Assembly: GCF_900107795.1 (NCBI RefSeq)
Contig: NZ_FNRL01000011.1
Location: 62,001-126,000, forward strand
Reading direction: 5' to 3'
Length of the DNA: 64,000 nucleotides
From: Chitinophaga terrae (ex Kim and Jung 2007)
GTDB lineage: Bacteria > Bacteroidota > Bacteroidia > Chitinophagales > Chitinophagaceae
The notes under the pieces: generated by a model
Database searches by the model: none
The model's input: only the letters and a program-made list of their open reading frames with translations
Told to the model about the DNA's origin: nothing
Shown here: piece after piece, positions 52,486 to 61,700 of the stretch
How positions within the stretch are numbered: position 1 is the first letter of the stretch
Layout of the letters: each line of letters begins with the position of its first letter
Position numbers and translations under genes: made by a program

Positions 52486-52954
52486 GTTTGCCCCCGGATT
52501 TACTGATGAGCTTAGTTTCGCGTATCACCATCTCCTGCGAGAGCGCTTTACACATATCGTATATCGTTAATGCCGCAATGCTGGCGCCTGTCAATGCTTC
52601 CATTTCCACGCCCGTTTTGCCGGTGGTTTTAACTGCGCATCTTATCACTGCTTCTTCTCCTTCCAGCTGGATCTGTATATCGCAGCCATCCAGCAGGATG
52701 CCATGACACAGGGGAATTAATTCAGGCGTTTTCTTTGCGCCCATGATGCCGGCAATGATCGCCGTCTGGAATACGCTACCCTTGCGGGTTTGAATATCCT
52801 GACCCTGGAATTGTTCCCTGATAACGGCAGGAAGAAAGATCCTGCTTTCTGCCACGGCTATACGATAGGTATCGTGTTTGCCACTGATATCGACCATCGC
52901 CGGCTGACCTGTTTCATTGATGTGGGTGAAACCACTGTTTGATTCATTGGACAT
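52469..52954 (-). CDS. moaC: Cyclic pyranopterin monophosphate synthase MoaC
   Basis: The second step of molybdopterin synthesis. Visible motifs are FTHINETGQPAMVDISGK near 9-26, AAIAGIMGAKKTPELIPLCH-type region (ELIPLCHGI near 77), and VEMEALTGASIAALTIYDMC near 116-135. Length 161 matches the family. Divergent from moeA with a 49-bp gap that must hold both promoters. Confidence 0.97.
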   Translation of the reverse strand: MSNESNSGFTHINETGQPAMVDISGKHDTYRIAVAESRIFLPAVIREQFQGQDIQTRKGSVFQTAIIAGIMGAKKTPELIPLCHGILLDGCDIQIQLEGEEAVIRCAVKTTGKTGVEMEALTGASIAALTIYDMCKALSQEMVIRETKLISKSGGKHDFSK

Positions 52955-53003
52955 AAAAGCATAAATTTAAACAAGTATCACCTAATTTAAACCGAATTTA
53001 AGG

Positions 53004-54209
53004 ATGTTGACTGTAACTGCCGCATACGAAATAATCATGCAAACCGTCAGGGATCTGGGCACAGAAACCGTGCCTTTTGAACGTGCAACGGGCAGGATAT
53101 TGCGGCAAAGGGTAATGGCCGACAGGCCTTTCCCGCCATTCGACAGGGTGATGATGGATGGAATAGCTATCAATTTTGATAGTTATGAAAGAGGACAACA
53201 GATCTTTGTGGTAGAAGATATACAAGCCGCCGGCCAGCCAAGGTTGCAGCTTTCCAATACCGCCAACTGCATCGAAGTAATGACGGGCGCTATACTGCCC
53301 GAACTCACAGATACCGTTATCCCCTATGAGCACCTGGAAGCCGGTGAACATGAAGGCTTCAAAAGATTTACGGTTAATATGCCCGTAAAGAAAGGGCAGC
53401 ATATTCACGTATTGGGATCAGACGTATCGTCGGGCGCAACGCTGATAGAACCAGGGGTACAGATAGGTCCTGCGGAGATCGGCGTACTGGCAACCGTTGG
53501 ACAAACAACTGTTGAAGTGAGCAGGAAACCACGGGTACTGATACTCGCAACCGGCGATGAACTGGTGCCGGTGCATGAAACGCCAGATGTACACCAGATA
53601 CGTATGTCGAATGCGTTTAGTTTGCAGGCCTGCCTGGAAACAATGGGTATTGAAGCCCGTTATATTCACCTGTCCGACGACCAGGAGAGCATGCTGGCTG
53701 CACTGACACCCCTGATCAGGGAGTCGGATATCTGGATCAGCTCAGGAGCCGTAAGCGCAGGGAAGTACGATCACCTGCCTGCAGTATTGAAGCAGCTGGG
53801 CATGCAGCAGCTTTTTCATAAAGTACAGCAACGCCCGGGGAAACCCTTGCTATTCGGGCAGTTTAAAGACGGCCCCGTAGTATTTGCATTGCCTGGCAAC
53901 CCCGTTTCAGGTTTTATGTGTTTTTACCGTTATGTACAACACTGGATACTTGGCGCCATGCAGGCACAGATACCTGAACTCTCCTATGCAGTACTGGCAG
54001 AGAAAGTAGTTTTTGAAACGAACCTCGAATATTTTTTACCCGTAAAACTGGTCGCTAAACCAACGGGAATAGTGACCGCAATACCTCAACCCTACCAGGG
54101 ATCAGGCGATCTGGCCAGTTTGCTGAAAGCAGACGGTTTCCTGGTATTGCCTGCTGCAGAAAGTGTTTTTGAGGAAGGACATGTTTTTGCTGTATGGAAA
54201 TTCCGTTAA
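53004..54209 (+). CDS. moeA: Molybdopterin molybdotransferase MoeA
   Basis: Inserts molybdate into molybdopterin. It has the family layout with PPFDRVMMDGIAINFD near 50-65, VMTGAILPELTDTVIPYEHL near 92, ILATGDELVPVHETP near 177-191, and the substrate loop ISSGAVSAGKYDHLP with FALPGNPVSGFMCFYRYV near 293. Length 401 is standard. It closes the cofactor cluster. No molybdoenzyme gene is in the window. Confidence 0.95.
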   Translation: MLTVTAAYEIIMQTVRDLGTETVPFERATGRILRQRVMADRPFPPFDRVMMDGIAINFDSYERGQQIFVVEDIQAAGQPRLQLSNTANCIEVMTGAILPELTDTVIPYEHLEAGEHEGFKRFTVNMPVKKGQHIHVLGSDVSSGATLIEPGVQIGPAEIGVLATVGQTTVEVSRKPRVLILATGDELVPVHETPDVHQIRMSNAFSLQACLETMGIEARYIHLSDDQESMLAALTPLIRESDIWISSGAVSAGKYDHLPAVLKQLGMQQLFHKVQQRPGKPLLFGQFKDGPVVFALPGNPVSGFMCFYRYVQHWILGAMQAQIPELSYAVLAEKVVFETNLEYFLPVKLVAKPTGIVTAIPQPYQGSGDLASLLKADGFLVLPAAESVFEEGHVFAVWKFR

Positions 54210-54253
54210 ACTTATGGCTTGATTTTTAGTCTTACTATCTAAACTGTTTCTTT

Positions 54254-55699
54254 ATGGCTGTAGTGGATCATCAATTACAGCTGCAACATCTTGCCTGGCG
54301 CGCTGGCTTCGGAGAAACCCTTCCCACTATCTCTGCGTGGGAACATAAACGGCGAAAAGAAATCGTGAACAAAGTATTGATAGGGAAAACCCGTAAAGCT
54401 GTTGAAGATGTTTCAGTAGTCTCGGCCGACGATTTGCCGGGCTTCCGTCCAAAGAAAGATATGACTGCCGATGAACGGAAGAAGTTGCAGCAAATGAATA
54501 ACGATGGAATTAAAGACCTGAATGTTGCATGGGTCAATGCCATGATCCGAAGCGAACACCCGCTGAGGGAAAAGATCAGCCTTTTCTGGCATGGTCATTT
54601 TGCCTGCCGTACGCAAAATGTGCTTTTCAACCAGCAACTGCTGGGCGTGATCCGGGAAAATGCTCTCGGAAAGTTCGGAGACCTGCTTACCGCTGTTTCC
54701 AAAAGCCCGGCCATGCTGCAGTTCCTGAATAACCAACAGAACAGGAAACAACATCCGAATGAAAACTTCGCCCGGGAAGTAATGGAGTTATTCACTCTCG
54801 GAAGGGGAAATTATACAGAACAGGATGTGAAAGAAGCCGCCAGGGCGTTTACAGGATGGGGCTTTGATGGTGATGGCGCCTTTGTGTTCAGGGAGAAACA
54901 ACATGACGATGGAGAAAAGATATTCCTTGGCAAACGCGGAAACTGGAATGGCGACGATGTGCTGAAAATCCTGCTGGAACAACCGCAGACCGCCACTTTC
55001 ATTACCCGGAAACTATACAGGTTCTTTGTTGCAGATGATGCAGATGAAGAGAAAGTAGCGCAGCTTTCGAAGAAATTCTACCAATCGGGCTACGACATAC
55101 GTTCGCTTATGAAGGAGATATTCATGGCAGACTGGTTTTATGACGGATCACTGGTAGGCAATAAGATCAAATCGCCTGTTGAATTGCTGGTAGGGATCAG
55201 GAGAACTGTGCCGATGAATTTTGAAAAGGAAGAAGTGATGCTCGTGTTTCAGCGGGTGCTTGGACAATTGCTCTTTTATCCGCCAAATGTTGCCGGCTGG
55301 CCGGGAGGAAGAAGCTGGATCGACAGCAGCAGCCTTATGTTCAGGTTGCGCGTGCCGCAGGTGATCTTCTATTCAGATAACCTGAACATCCGTCCTAAAG
55401 AAATTACTCCGGAAATGGGAGAAGGCAATAATTATAAAATGACCCTGGAGATCAACGAATTTCTTAAGCGCCAGTATGCGAAAAAAGTAAATGCGAAGAT
55501 CAGTTGGGAATCCTACCTGAAAGGATACGAAGATATATCAAGGTCGGACCTCTCCAAAGCTATTGCCAATTCTTTGTTGCAGAACAGGAATATAGACACG
55601 GCGTTGCTGGAAAAGTATGCAGACGCCAGCAGCAGGGAGAATTATATTAAAACAGTGACCATCGATGTAATGAGCACACCGGAATACCAGTTGTGCTGA
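54254..55699 (+). CDS. DUF1800 family protein
   Basis: A 481-residue protein of the DUF1800 family. The core contains REKISLFWHGHFACR near residue 106-120, NENFAREVMELFTLGRGNYT near 164-183, DVKEAARAFTGWGFDGDG and LYRFFVADDADEEKVAQLSK. It is helical and often found beside DUF1501. Unlike many relatives there is no obvious signal peptide here. The role is unknown; Bacteroidota and Planctomycetota pairs of these proteins are suspected to act on extracellular substrates. Confidence 0.92.
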   Translation: MAVVDHQLQLQHLAWRAGFGETLPTISAWEHKRRKEIVNKVLIGKTRKAVEDVSVVSADDLPGFRPKKDMTADERKKLQQMNNDGIKDLNVAWVNAMIRSEHPLREKISLFWHGHFACRTQNVLFNQQLLGVIRENALGKFGDLLTAVSKSPAMLQFLNNQQNRKQHPNENFAREVMELFTLGRGNYTEQDVKEAARAFTGWGFDGDGAFVFREKQHDDGEKIFLGKRGNWNGDDVLKILLEQPQTATFITRKLYRFFVADDADEEKVAQLSKKFYQSGYDIRSLMKEIFMADWFYDGSLVGNKIKSPVELLVGIRRTVPMNFEKEEVMLVFQRVLGQLLFYPPNVAGWPGGRSWIDSSSLMFRLRVPQVIFYSDNLNIRPKEITPEMGEGNNYKMTLEINEFLKRQYAKKVNAKISWESYLKGYEDISRSDLSKAIANSLLQNRNIDTALLEKYADASSRENYIKTVTIDVMSTPEYQLC

Positions 55700-55723
55700 T
55701 CTTTCATCAATAAACGATATGCT

Positions 55724-56929
55724 ATGTTGATCCTGAACAGAAGACGTTTTTTGCAGGTAGGTTCCCTGGCCTCCGCATCGCTTATGTTGCCGAAGTTCTT
55801 AAAAGCAATGGAGATGCGCCCGTTGGTACCCGCCGGCAATAAAGTTTTAGTGATCATACAACTCTCCGGGGGCAATGATGGATTGAATACCATCGTTCCT
55901 TACAGGAACGACATCTATTACAGGGAGAGGCCCACATTGGCTTTGAAGCAGAACGCAGTACTTACCCTGAACGACGAACTGGCTATACACCAGAACCTGA
56001 AAGGCTTTAAAGCATTATACGACGATGGCGCGCTGGGTATACTGAATAACGTTGGCTATCCGAATCCTGACCGTTCTCACTTCCGGTCTATGGATATCTG
56101 GCATTCGGCATCTCCCGCTACCGAAATATGGACAGACGGGTGGATTGGCCGGTACCTGGACGCTCAGTGCAAAGGTTGCGATAAACCTACGCAGGCCCTG
56201 GAAATAGATGATACCTTAAGTCTTGCTATGAAAGGCAGCAATAATAAAGCTTTGGCGCTTACTGACCCTGCCAGGTTATACGGTACAAGCAACGAGAAAT
56301 ATTTCAGGGATATACTGCAGCAACGGTCTGCTGATGAGCATGAACACAGCAATGCCGACTACCTTTATAAGACCATGAGGGAAACAGTGTCTTCTGCTTC
56401 TTACATACAGCAGCAGTTCAAGGCATTCCAGACCACCGCCGCCTACCCGAACACTGAATTGGGCAGGGATATGAAAACCATCGCCAGCCTTATTCTTTCC
56501 GATATCAATACCAAAGTATTTTATGTGTCTCACGGCAGTTTCGATACCCATGTGAACCAGCAGGACCAGCAGGGAAGATTGTTTAACCAGTTAAGCGACG
56601 CCGTTACGGCCTTCTCCAATGACCTGAAACAGCATCATCGGTTTGAAGACGTGGTAGTGGTCACATTCTCAGAATTCGGAAGGCGGGTGAGCCAGAATGC
56701 CAGCGGTGGAACAGATCATGGTACCGCCAATAATATGTTTATAATAGGCGGAGGATTGAAACAGGCCGGGATATTGAATGACGGACCTAACCTTTCCGAG
56801 TTGCAGGATGGGGATCTGCGATATAAAGTAGATTTCAAAAGCGTGTATGCGACCCTGTTATCCAACTGGTTGAACGCCAATGACAAGGAGATACTCAAAC
56901 AGCAATATCCACTGTTGTCGTTTGTTTAA
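55724..56929 (+). CDS. DUF1501 family protein (Tat-type signal)
   Basis: A 401-residue secreted protein of the sulfatase-like DUF1501 family. It begins LNRRRFLQVGSLASASLM, a Tat signal with the twin-arginine RRxFL pattern. The fold carries VLVIIQLSGGNDGLNTIVPY near 43-62, FRSMDIWHSA near 121, and VTFSEFGRRVSQNASGGTDHG near 310-330, where the conserved Ser/Gly/His cluster lies. Related to alkaline phosphatase superfamily enzymes. It follows the DUF1800 gene by 24 bp, a common two-gene unit. Confidence 0.93.
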   Translation: MLILNRRRFLQVGSLASASLMLPKFLKAMEMRPLVPAGNKVLVIIQLSGGNDGLNTIVPYRNDIYYRERPTLALKQNAVLTLNDELAIHQNLKGFKALYDDGALGILNNVGYPNPDRSHFRSMDIWHSASPATEIWTDGWIGRYLDAQCKGCDKPTQALEIDDTLSLAMKGSNNKALALTDPARLYGTSNEKYFRDILQQRSADEHEHSNADYLYKTMRETVSSASYIQQQFKAFQTTAAYPNTELGRDMKTIASLILSDINTKVFYVSHGSFDTHVNQQDQQGRLFNQLSDAVTAFSNDLKQHHRFEDVVVVTFSEFGRRVSQNASGGTDHGTANNMFIIGGGLKQAGILNDGPNLSELQDGDLRYKVDFKSVYATLLSNWLNANDKEILKQQYPLLSFV

Positions 56930-56931
56930 GA

Positions 56932-56968
56932 CAGAAGCCCGTCCGGGTGTTACCTGGACGGGCTTCTG
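56932..56968. terminator. Hairpin after the DUF1501 gene
   Basis: CAGAAGCCCGTCC (56932-56944) and GGACGGGCTTCTG (56956-56968) form a perfect 13-bp stem with an 11-nt loop, directly after the stop. The following AATATATTTTAA is only moderately T-rich. It can also serve the convergent lipoprotein gene. Confidence 0.75.
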
Positions 56969-56986
56969 AATATATTTTAACAACAG

Positions 56987-57499
56987 TTATTGCTGCACTT
57001 TACTGATAAGCGCCCTGAAAGCGCCGTCCCTGACCGCTGCATCGCTGCCCGCTCCCATTACATCTTTCAGCATACCGGAAAAACTTCCTTCAACAGCAAC
57101 ATTGTCGATCTGCGTAATGGTGATATAAAATGTAGTGCTGCCTACAGAGCTATAAGTAGTTGGAGAGGTAGTGTTTGTAGCCACCGTCATGCCATTGCCT
57201 TTCTCTGTAGCGACGTATACTCCGGGAGTGAACGGAAGTTCAGCTTTTGCCAGGGTAAAAGTAATAACGTCTCCATTATAGCTTTTAGCAGTGATCTCCA
57301 TGCGCGGGTAATCATTTCCCGGGTTTGGATCCGCAGGATTAGGCATATAAATAACGCCGGTCGGATTTTCGGAGAGGACTATACGATTGTCTAATTTCAT
57401 AGATACAAAGCGGCGAAGACGGCTATCTTCTTTGGTTTTCGAGCAGGAAACAGTCAGAAAAACAAACACACTTAGTATAGCGAACACTGATTTGCGCAT
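56987..57499 (-). CDS. Small lipoprotein of unknown function
   Basis: With ATG 57499 the protein starts MRKSVFAILSVFVFLTVSCS, a lipoprotein signal ending in a lipobox cysteine. The mature part (about 150 residues) is rich in Thr, Ser and Gly with beta-strand patterns, including NDYPRMEITAKSYNGDVITF and TTFYITITQIDNVAVEGSF. The last phrase is seen in small beta-sandwich lipoproteins of Bacteroidota (DUF6252-like pattern), but I cannot name the family with confidence. Confidence 0.75.
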   Translation of the reverse strand: MRKSVFAILSVFVFLTVSCSKTKEDSRLRRFVSMKLDNRIVLSENPTGVIYMPNPADPNPGNDYPRMEITAKSYNGDVITFTLAKAELPFTPGVYVATEKGNGMTVATNTTSPTTYSSVGSTTFYITITQIDNVAVEGSFSGMLKDVMGAGSDAAVRDGAFRALISKVQQ

Positions 57500-57586
57500 A
57501 GGTGCAATTATAAACGGGCTTAAGAAATTGGGTTTAAAATTAATCATTAAAATGTAAAAACGGATGCTGGTATAGTTATGTTACAA

Positions 57587-57622
57587 TAAAACGCCTGGCA
57601 TCTTCCATATTGCCAGGCGTTA
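57587..57622 (-). terminator. Terminator after OPT transporter gene
   Basis: Perfect 11-bp stem AACGCCTGGCA / TGCCAGGCGTT with a 10-nt loop. On the minus strand it is followed by TTATTG, and on the plus strand by AGTTTTTTG. It lies 22 bp past the stop of the OPT gene. Confidence 0.8.
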
Positions 57623-57642
57623 GTTTTTTGTAAACTTATCTA

Positions 57643-59691
57643 CTAAGCTTTACGGGCAATGCGATACAGACACCAGCCCATAAACGCAAAAAATGCACAT
57701 CCTATTATATAATAACCACCGGTTCCCAGGAAAGTGATCAATCCATCTTCCATGTGCAGTTTATTCAATACCGTTGCGGTGCTGTCAAATCCCGCCAGAA
57801 CGGCAATAACTACCCCTGCTACAGCGCCGCCGGCAACCAGTCCGGTTGCAAACAGGTTGCCTTTACCCAGTTCTTCTTCCTCCGGTTTCAGCTGTTTATT
57901 GGTTTTCTTCTGCTTATAATCCACTAACCCGCGGATCGCACCTCCAACGAATATAGGCAAGGTAGTAGATAATGGCAGGTAAGCTCCCACAGCAAAAGAA
58001 AGCGAGTTAATTCCGCAAAGCTCCATGGTTATTGCCAGGAAAGCGCCGGCGATCACAAACTGCCAATCCAGTTTCCCCGACAGGATGCCTATATCCAATG
58101 TTGCCATCAGGGTTCCCTGGGGGGCAGGGAAGTAAATACTTCCTATAGCATGGTCTTTTACCCCGTGCGCTACCATTTCGGCTGTTGGGTTGTCCAGGAA
58201 TTTGACCGTGAGCCCTATCACGACCGACGATACGATGGCGCCGATAAAGAGCGCGATCTGCTGGTATCTGGGAGTAGCTCCTACGATATATCCCGATTTC
58301 AGGTCCTGTGATGTGCCGCCTGCATTGGCGGCAGCTATACAGATCATTCCGCCCACTACTAATGCCATTGGTTCGTATACCCTGCCTGTCCAGCCAACGG
58401 CAATGAATACCAGGCAGGTGCCCATCAGCGTTGCGATGGTCATACCGGAAATTGGATTGTTTGAAGAGCCTATCAGCCCCACTATCCTGCTGGAAACAGT
58501 TACGAAGAACGCGCCGAAGATCACTACCAACAAGCCTACCAGTAATTTCTGCATAACAGATTCGCCAGGCAGTTGAGGGAGGAATGCCATTAACAGGATC
58601 AGGGCAAGGCTTCCCAGCGCCACTACTTTCAGGCTAAGATCCCTTTCTGTTCTTGGTACGCCTGCATTACTTCCTGATTGTTCCCCGGCTGTTTTAATAG
58701 AGCTCAGGCTACCTTTAAAAGAAGCGATGATGGTAGGAATGGTCTTCAGCAGGGTAATGAAACCGCCTGCAGCTACTGCACCTGCCCCTATCTGCCTTAC
58801 GTAGGCATAATAGATGGCGGCAGAAAAATCGTCGAAGGTCCGCAGCGACGGATTCCAGTTCCCTTGTCCGCCTGCTGTATTCAAATCGGCCAGGTATCCC
58901 AGTTTCACCAACTGGGTAGCAATTGTTTCGGCAGGTATCAGCGAGGAAAGCAAAGGAATAAGCGCCAGCCAGGAAAGTACGCCGCCTGCTACCAGCACTC
59001 CTGCAATGCGCGGGCCTATAATATAGCCTACGCCCATATATTCGGGAGTGATATCTGCACTGAACTTGGCTGAAGGAAAGAATTTATTGGCTTGCCTGGT
59101 CATGTACTCGGGAGTTTCGGCGATGATACGCAGTACTTTCTGCAGGATAGCGTAAGCGAAGGCAAAGCCTAGTCCATAGAACGCTGTTTTGGCAAAATCG
59201 CCTCCTTTCTCGCCCGCGATCAGTACATCTCCGCAGGCGGTTCCTTCCGGATAAGGCAATACGCCATGTTCTTTTACGATAAGCGACTTACGCAGCGGGA
59301 TCATCATCAGGGTACCCAGTATTCCCCCAAAAATGGCCAGGGTAAGGATAGTGAGGTAATTAAAGTATTCTTTTCCTATCCCGTCGCTGAGGAAGAGGAA
59401 GCCGGGCAGGGTAAACACTACTCCTGCGGCAATAGATTCGCCGGCGGAGCCGGTGGTTTGAATAATGTTGTTTTCGAGGATGGTGGTTTTGAAGAATTTA
59501 CGTCCCAGGGTAATGGCTATTACCGCGATGGGGATGGAAGCCGAAACGGTAAGACCGGCTTTGAGCGCTAAATAGGTGGTGGCAGCGCCGAAGATGATAC
59601 CGAAAATGCAGCCCAGCAGGATGGATTTGAGGGTGAATTCCTTCATCCGGACTTCGGGCGCAACAAAAGGTTTGAAATTGTTATCAGCCAT
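57643..59691 (-). CDS. OPT family oligopeptide transporter
   Basis: A 682-residue inner-membrane protein with about 14-16 helices. Motifs such as KAGLTVSASIPIAVIAITLG near 45-64, PYPEGTACGDVLIAGEKGGDF near 142 and SSNNPISGMTIATLMGT near 410 match bacterial OPT transporters. The family imports peptides or metal chelates with protons. A POT family peptide transporter is encoded directly upstream on the same strand; a structured region at 59722-59806 lies between them. Confidence 0.93.
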   Translation of the reverse strand: MADNNFKPFVAPEVRMKEFTLKSILLGCIFGIIFGAATTYLALKAGLTVSASIPIAVIAITLGRKFFKTTILENNIIQTTGSAGESIAAGVVFTLPGFLFLSDGIGKEYFNYLTILTLAIFGGILGTLMMIPLRKSLIVKEHGVLPYPEGTACGDVLIAGEKGGDFAKTAFYGLGFAFAYAILQKVLRIIAETPEYMTRQANKFFPSAKFSADITPEYMGVGYIIGPRIAGVLVAGGVLSWLALIPLLSSLIPAETIATQLVKLGYLADLNTAGGQGNWNPSLRTFDDFSAAIYYAYVRQIGAGAVAAGGFITLLKTIPTIIASFKGSLSSIKTAGEQSGSNAGVPRTERDLSLKVVALGSLALILLMAFLPQLPGESVMQKLLVGLLVVIFGAFFVTVSSRIVGLIGSSNNPISGMTIATLMGTCLVFIAVGWTGRVYEPMALVVGGMICIAAANAGGTSQDLKSGYIVGATPRYQQIALFIGAIVSSVVIGLTVKFLDNPTAEMVAHGVKDHAIGSIYFPAPQGTLMATLDIGILSGKLDWQFVIAGAFLAITMELCGINSLSFAVGAYLPLSTTLPIFVGGAIRGLVDYKQKKTNKQLKPEEEELGKGNLFATGLVAGGAVAGVVIAVLAGFDSTATVLNKLHMEDGLITFLGTGGYYIIGCAFFAFMGWCLYRIARKA

Positions 59692-59721
59692 ATTATGGAA
59701 TTGATGTAAACGGGAATTAAA

Positions 59722-59806
59722 AAAGGGAACTGACCGGAGTTGTAAGACGAAGAGCTATGATCTTTCCGTTCATGCTGTGTCTCAGGATCTCTGATCAGTT
59801 CCCTTT
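59722..59806 (-). promoter_or_regulatory. Long hairpin between POT and OPT genes (terminator or attenuator)
   Basis: On the minus strand AAAGGGAACTGA (59806-59795) pairs perfectly with TCAGTTCCCTTT (59733-59722) over 12 bp, enclosing about 60 nt. An inner stem pairs AGAG..GATC (59792-59786) with GATC..CTCT (59762-59751). A T-run (TTTTTTAATT) follows, and the OPT start is 31 bp away. This is an unusual terminator shape with an ordered loop. It could end the POT transcript or control entry into the OPT gene. Confidence 0.55.
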
Positions 59807-59822
59807 ATATTGAAAGAGCGGT

Positions 59823-61529
59823 TTATTTAACGCCGTGCATCCATTTCTTCAGGAAGCCTGAAGAGAGGAACAGCAATACTGCGGCTGCTCCTGGCAGGAT
59901 CACAAACACCATGAAGAATTCATAGAGGTTGTGGATAGTAAAACCTGCAAAAGTCGGGTATGTGGTTGGCAGCTTCAACTCGTGGAGTTTTTCCAGTTGT
60001 TGGGCTGTAGCCTGAACGGTGCCGTCCATAATGGCTTTGAGGTCAAGCCCATTTTTCTCGGCAATCTGGTATTTGTCCATTGTTGGAGGCAGCAAAGCGC
60101 CCAGGGTGCCGGCAAGCGCGTAGCCTGCGGCGTTAGCCAGGAACCAAACGCCCATCAGCAAGGAGGCGAAGCGTTTTGGCGCCAGCTTGGAAACCAGCGA
60201 CAGGCCGATCGGCGACAGGCATAATTCTCCGATAGTATGGAACAGGTACATCAGGATCAGCCAGCTAACTCCTAATTTTTCGTTAGGGCCAAGGCTTTTC
60301 ATCTGCAGGGCAATGATAAAGAAGCCCAGTGCCAGCAAAGCCAGGCCAATTGATTGTTTAACAGGAGATATAGGCTCCAGTTTGCGTTTTTGCAATTGCA
60401 TCCAAACGATACTCATCGGGATGGCAAATATGATGATGAAGATAGAGTTGGCGTTCTGGATAAAGCTCGGAGGCAGGTCGAAACCGAGGAAGTGGCGATC
60501 TGTCTGGTAATCGGCGATGAAGGTAAGAGAGCTACCAGCCTGCTCGAAACATGCCCAGAAGAAGATCACGAAGAATGCGACGAAGTATAAAACGATGATA
60601 CGTTGCCTTTCTTCTTTTTTGATGGATTTATCAGTGAGGATCAGTACCGCCAGGCTGATACCAACGGCATATATAAAAGGATACAGCCAGGATTTGATCG
60701 GGTTGGGATCCAGTGATAGATAGTGAATTCCCAGGAACAGGGCAACCGCTAAAACAGCTACGCCCAGTATAGCGCCGGGGGTGAATTTAGCTTTATCGGC
60801 TTCGCCTGAAGGGTTCACTTCTTTTTTGCTGAAGTCCGGCTTTGCGCCGATAGGCTGGCCATCCGGCGTTACTACCCATTTATCTTTCAGGATAGCGAAA
60901 GCGATGGTGCCCAGGAACATGGCAATGGCTGCAGCGAGGAAGCCCCATTTGAAGGCGCTTACAACCCTGACGCCGTCGATAGTCCTGTCGCCCAGGAAAG
61001 GACAGATAGACATACCCAGGAAGGCGCCTACGTTAATGCCCATGTAGAAAACGGTAAAGGCAGAATCCAGGCGGCTGTCGCCTTTCGGATAAAGGCTGCC
61101 TACCATGGAAGAGATGTTGGGTTTGAAGAACCCGTTTCCAAAGATGATGACCAGGAGGGCGATCAGTACCACTGTATTCGCCAGCTGGATATTGGTGGCA
61201 TAAAGAGAGGCGCTTAGCACCATCAGCAGTTGGCCTATACCCATTACAGCGCCGCCTAAAATGATACAGCTCCTGTTACCGAGGTAACGGTCGGAAATAT
61301 ACCCGCCCAGCATAGGAGTAAGGTAGCAGAGTCCTAAAAAGCCTCCATAAACGTATGAGGAATCAGCTTCAGAATAGTTCAGTGCATTTACCAGGAAGAG
61401 CGTTAATAACGCGCGCATTCCATAAAAGTTAAATCTTTCCCACATTTCCGTGGCAAATAGAACTGCGAGTCCTTTAGGATGCCCTTTTTCCTGTACAGGG
61501 ATAGACTCTACATCAGCAGTTTGCGTCAT
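59823..61529 (-). CDS. POT family proton-dependent peptide transporter
   Basis: A 568-residue membrane protein of the peptide/proton symporter (POT/PTR) family with about 12-14 helices. The ExxER motif is in TEMWERFNFYGMRALLTL near residue 28-45, GG and PTR2 signature regions FYMGINVGAFLG near 160 and FFIFFWACFEQAGSSL near 318 are present. It imports di- and tripeptides. An OPT transporter gene follows 131 bp downstream. The C-terminus is extended with helices typical of Bacteroidota members. Confidence 0.94.
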   Translation of the reverse strand: MTQTADVESIPVQEKGHPKGLAVLFATEMWERFNFYGMRALLTLFLVNALNYSEADSSYVYGGFLGLCYLTPMLGGYISDRYLGNRSCIILGGAVMGIGQLLMVLSASLYATNIQLANTVVLIALLVIIFGNGFFKPNISSMVGSLYPKGDSRLDSAFTVFYMGINVGAFLGMSICPFLGDRTIDGVRVVSAFKWGFLAAAIAMFLGTIAFAILKDKWVVTPDGQPIGAKPDFSKKEVNPSGEADKAKFTPGAILGVAVLAVALFLGIHYLSLDPNPIKSWLYPFIYAVGISLAVLILTDKSIKKEERQRIIVLYFVAFFVIFFWACFEQAGSSLTFIADYQTDRHFLGFDLPPSFIQNANSIFIIIFAIPMSIVWMQLQKRKLEPISPVKQSIGLALLALGFFIIALQMKSLGPNEKLGVSWLILMYLFHTIGELCLSPIGLSLVSKLAPKRFASLLMGVWFLANAAGYALAGTLGALLPPTMDKYQIAEKNGLDLKAIMDGTVQATAQQLEKLHELKLPTTYPTFAGFTIHNLYEFFMVFVILPGAAAVLLFLSSGFLKKWMHGVK

Positions 61530-61700
61530 AAATTGGTTAGTTTTTAGCAGTAGTTTGTTTAGATTTAGAGAACCTCTAAATGCGGCAAGTTAATTAAAAT
61601 CGGTTATCTCTGTAAAAAAATGGGATAAATGCTCATTTTTTGAGGTTTTTTGAACTTTCTTTGCACTTTCTTTCCAACCTGCATTATTTAGGTAATTCAT

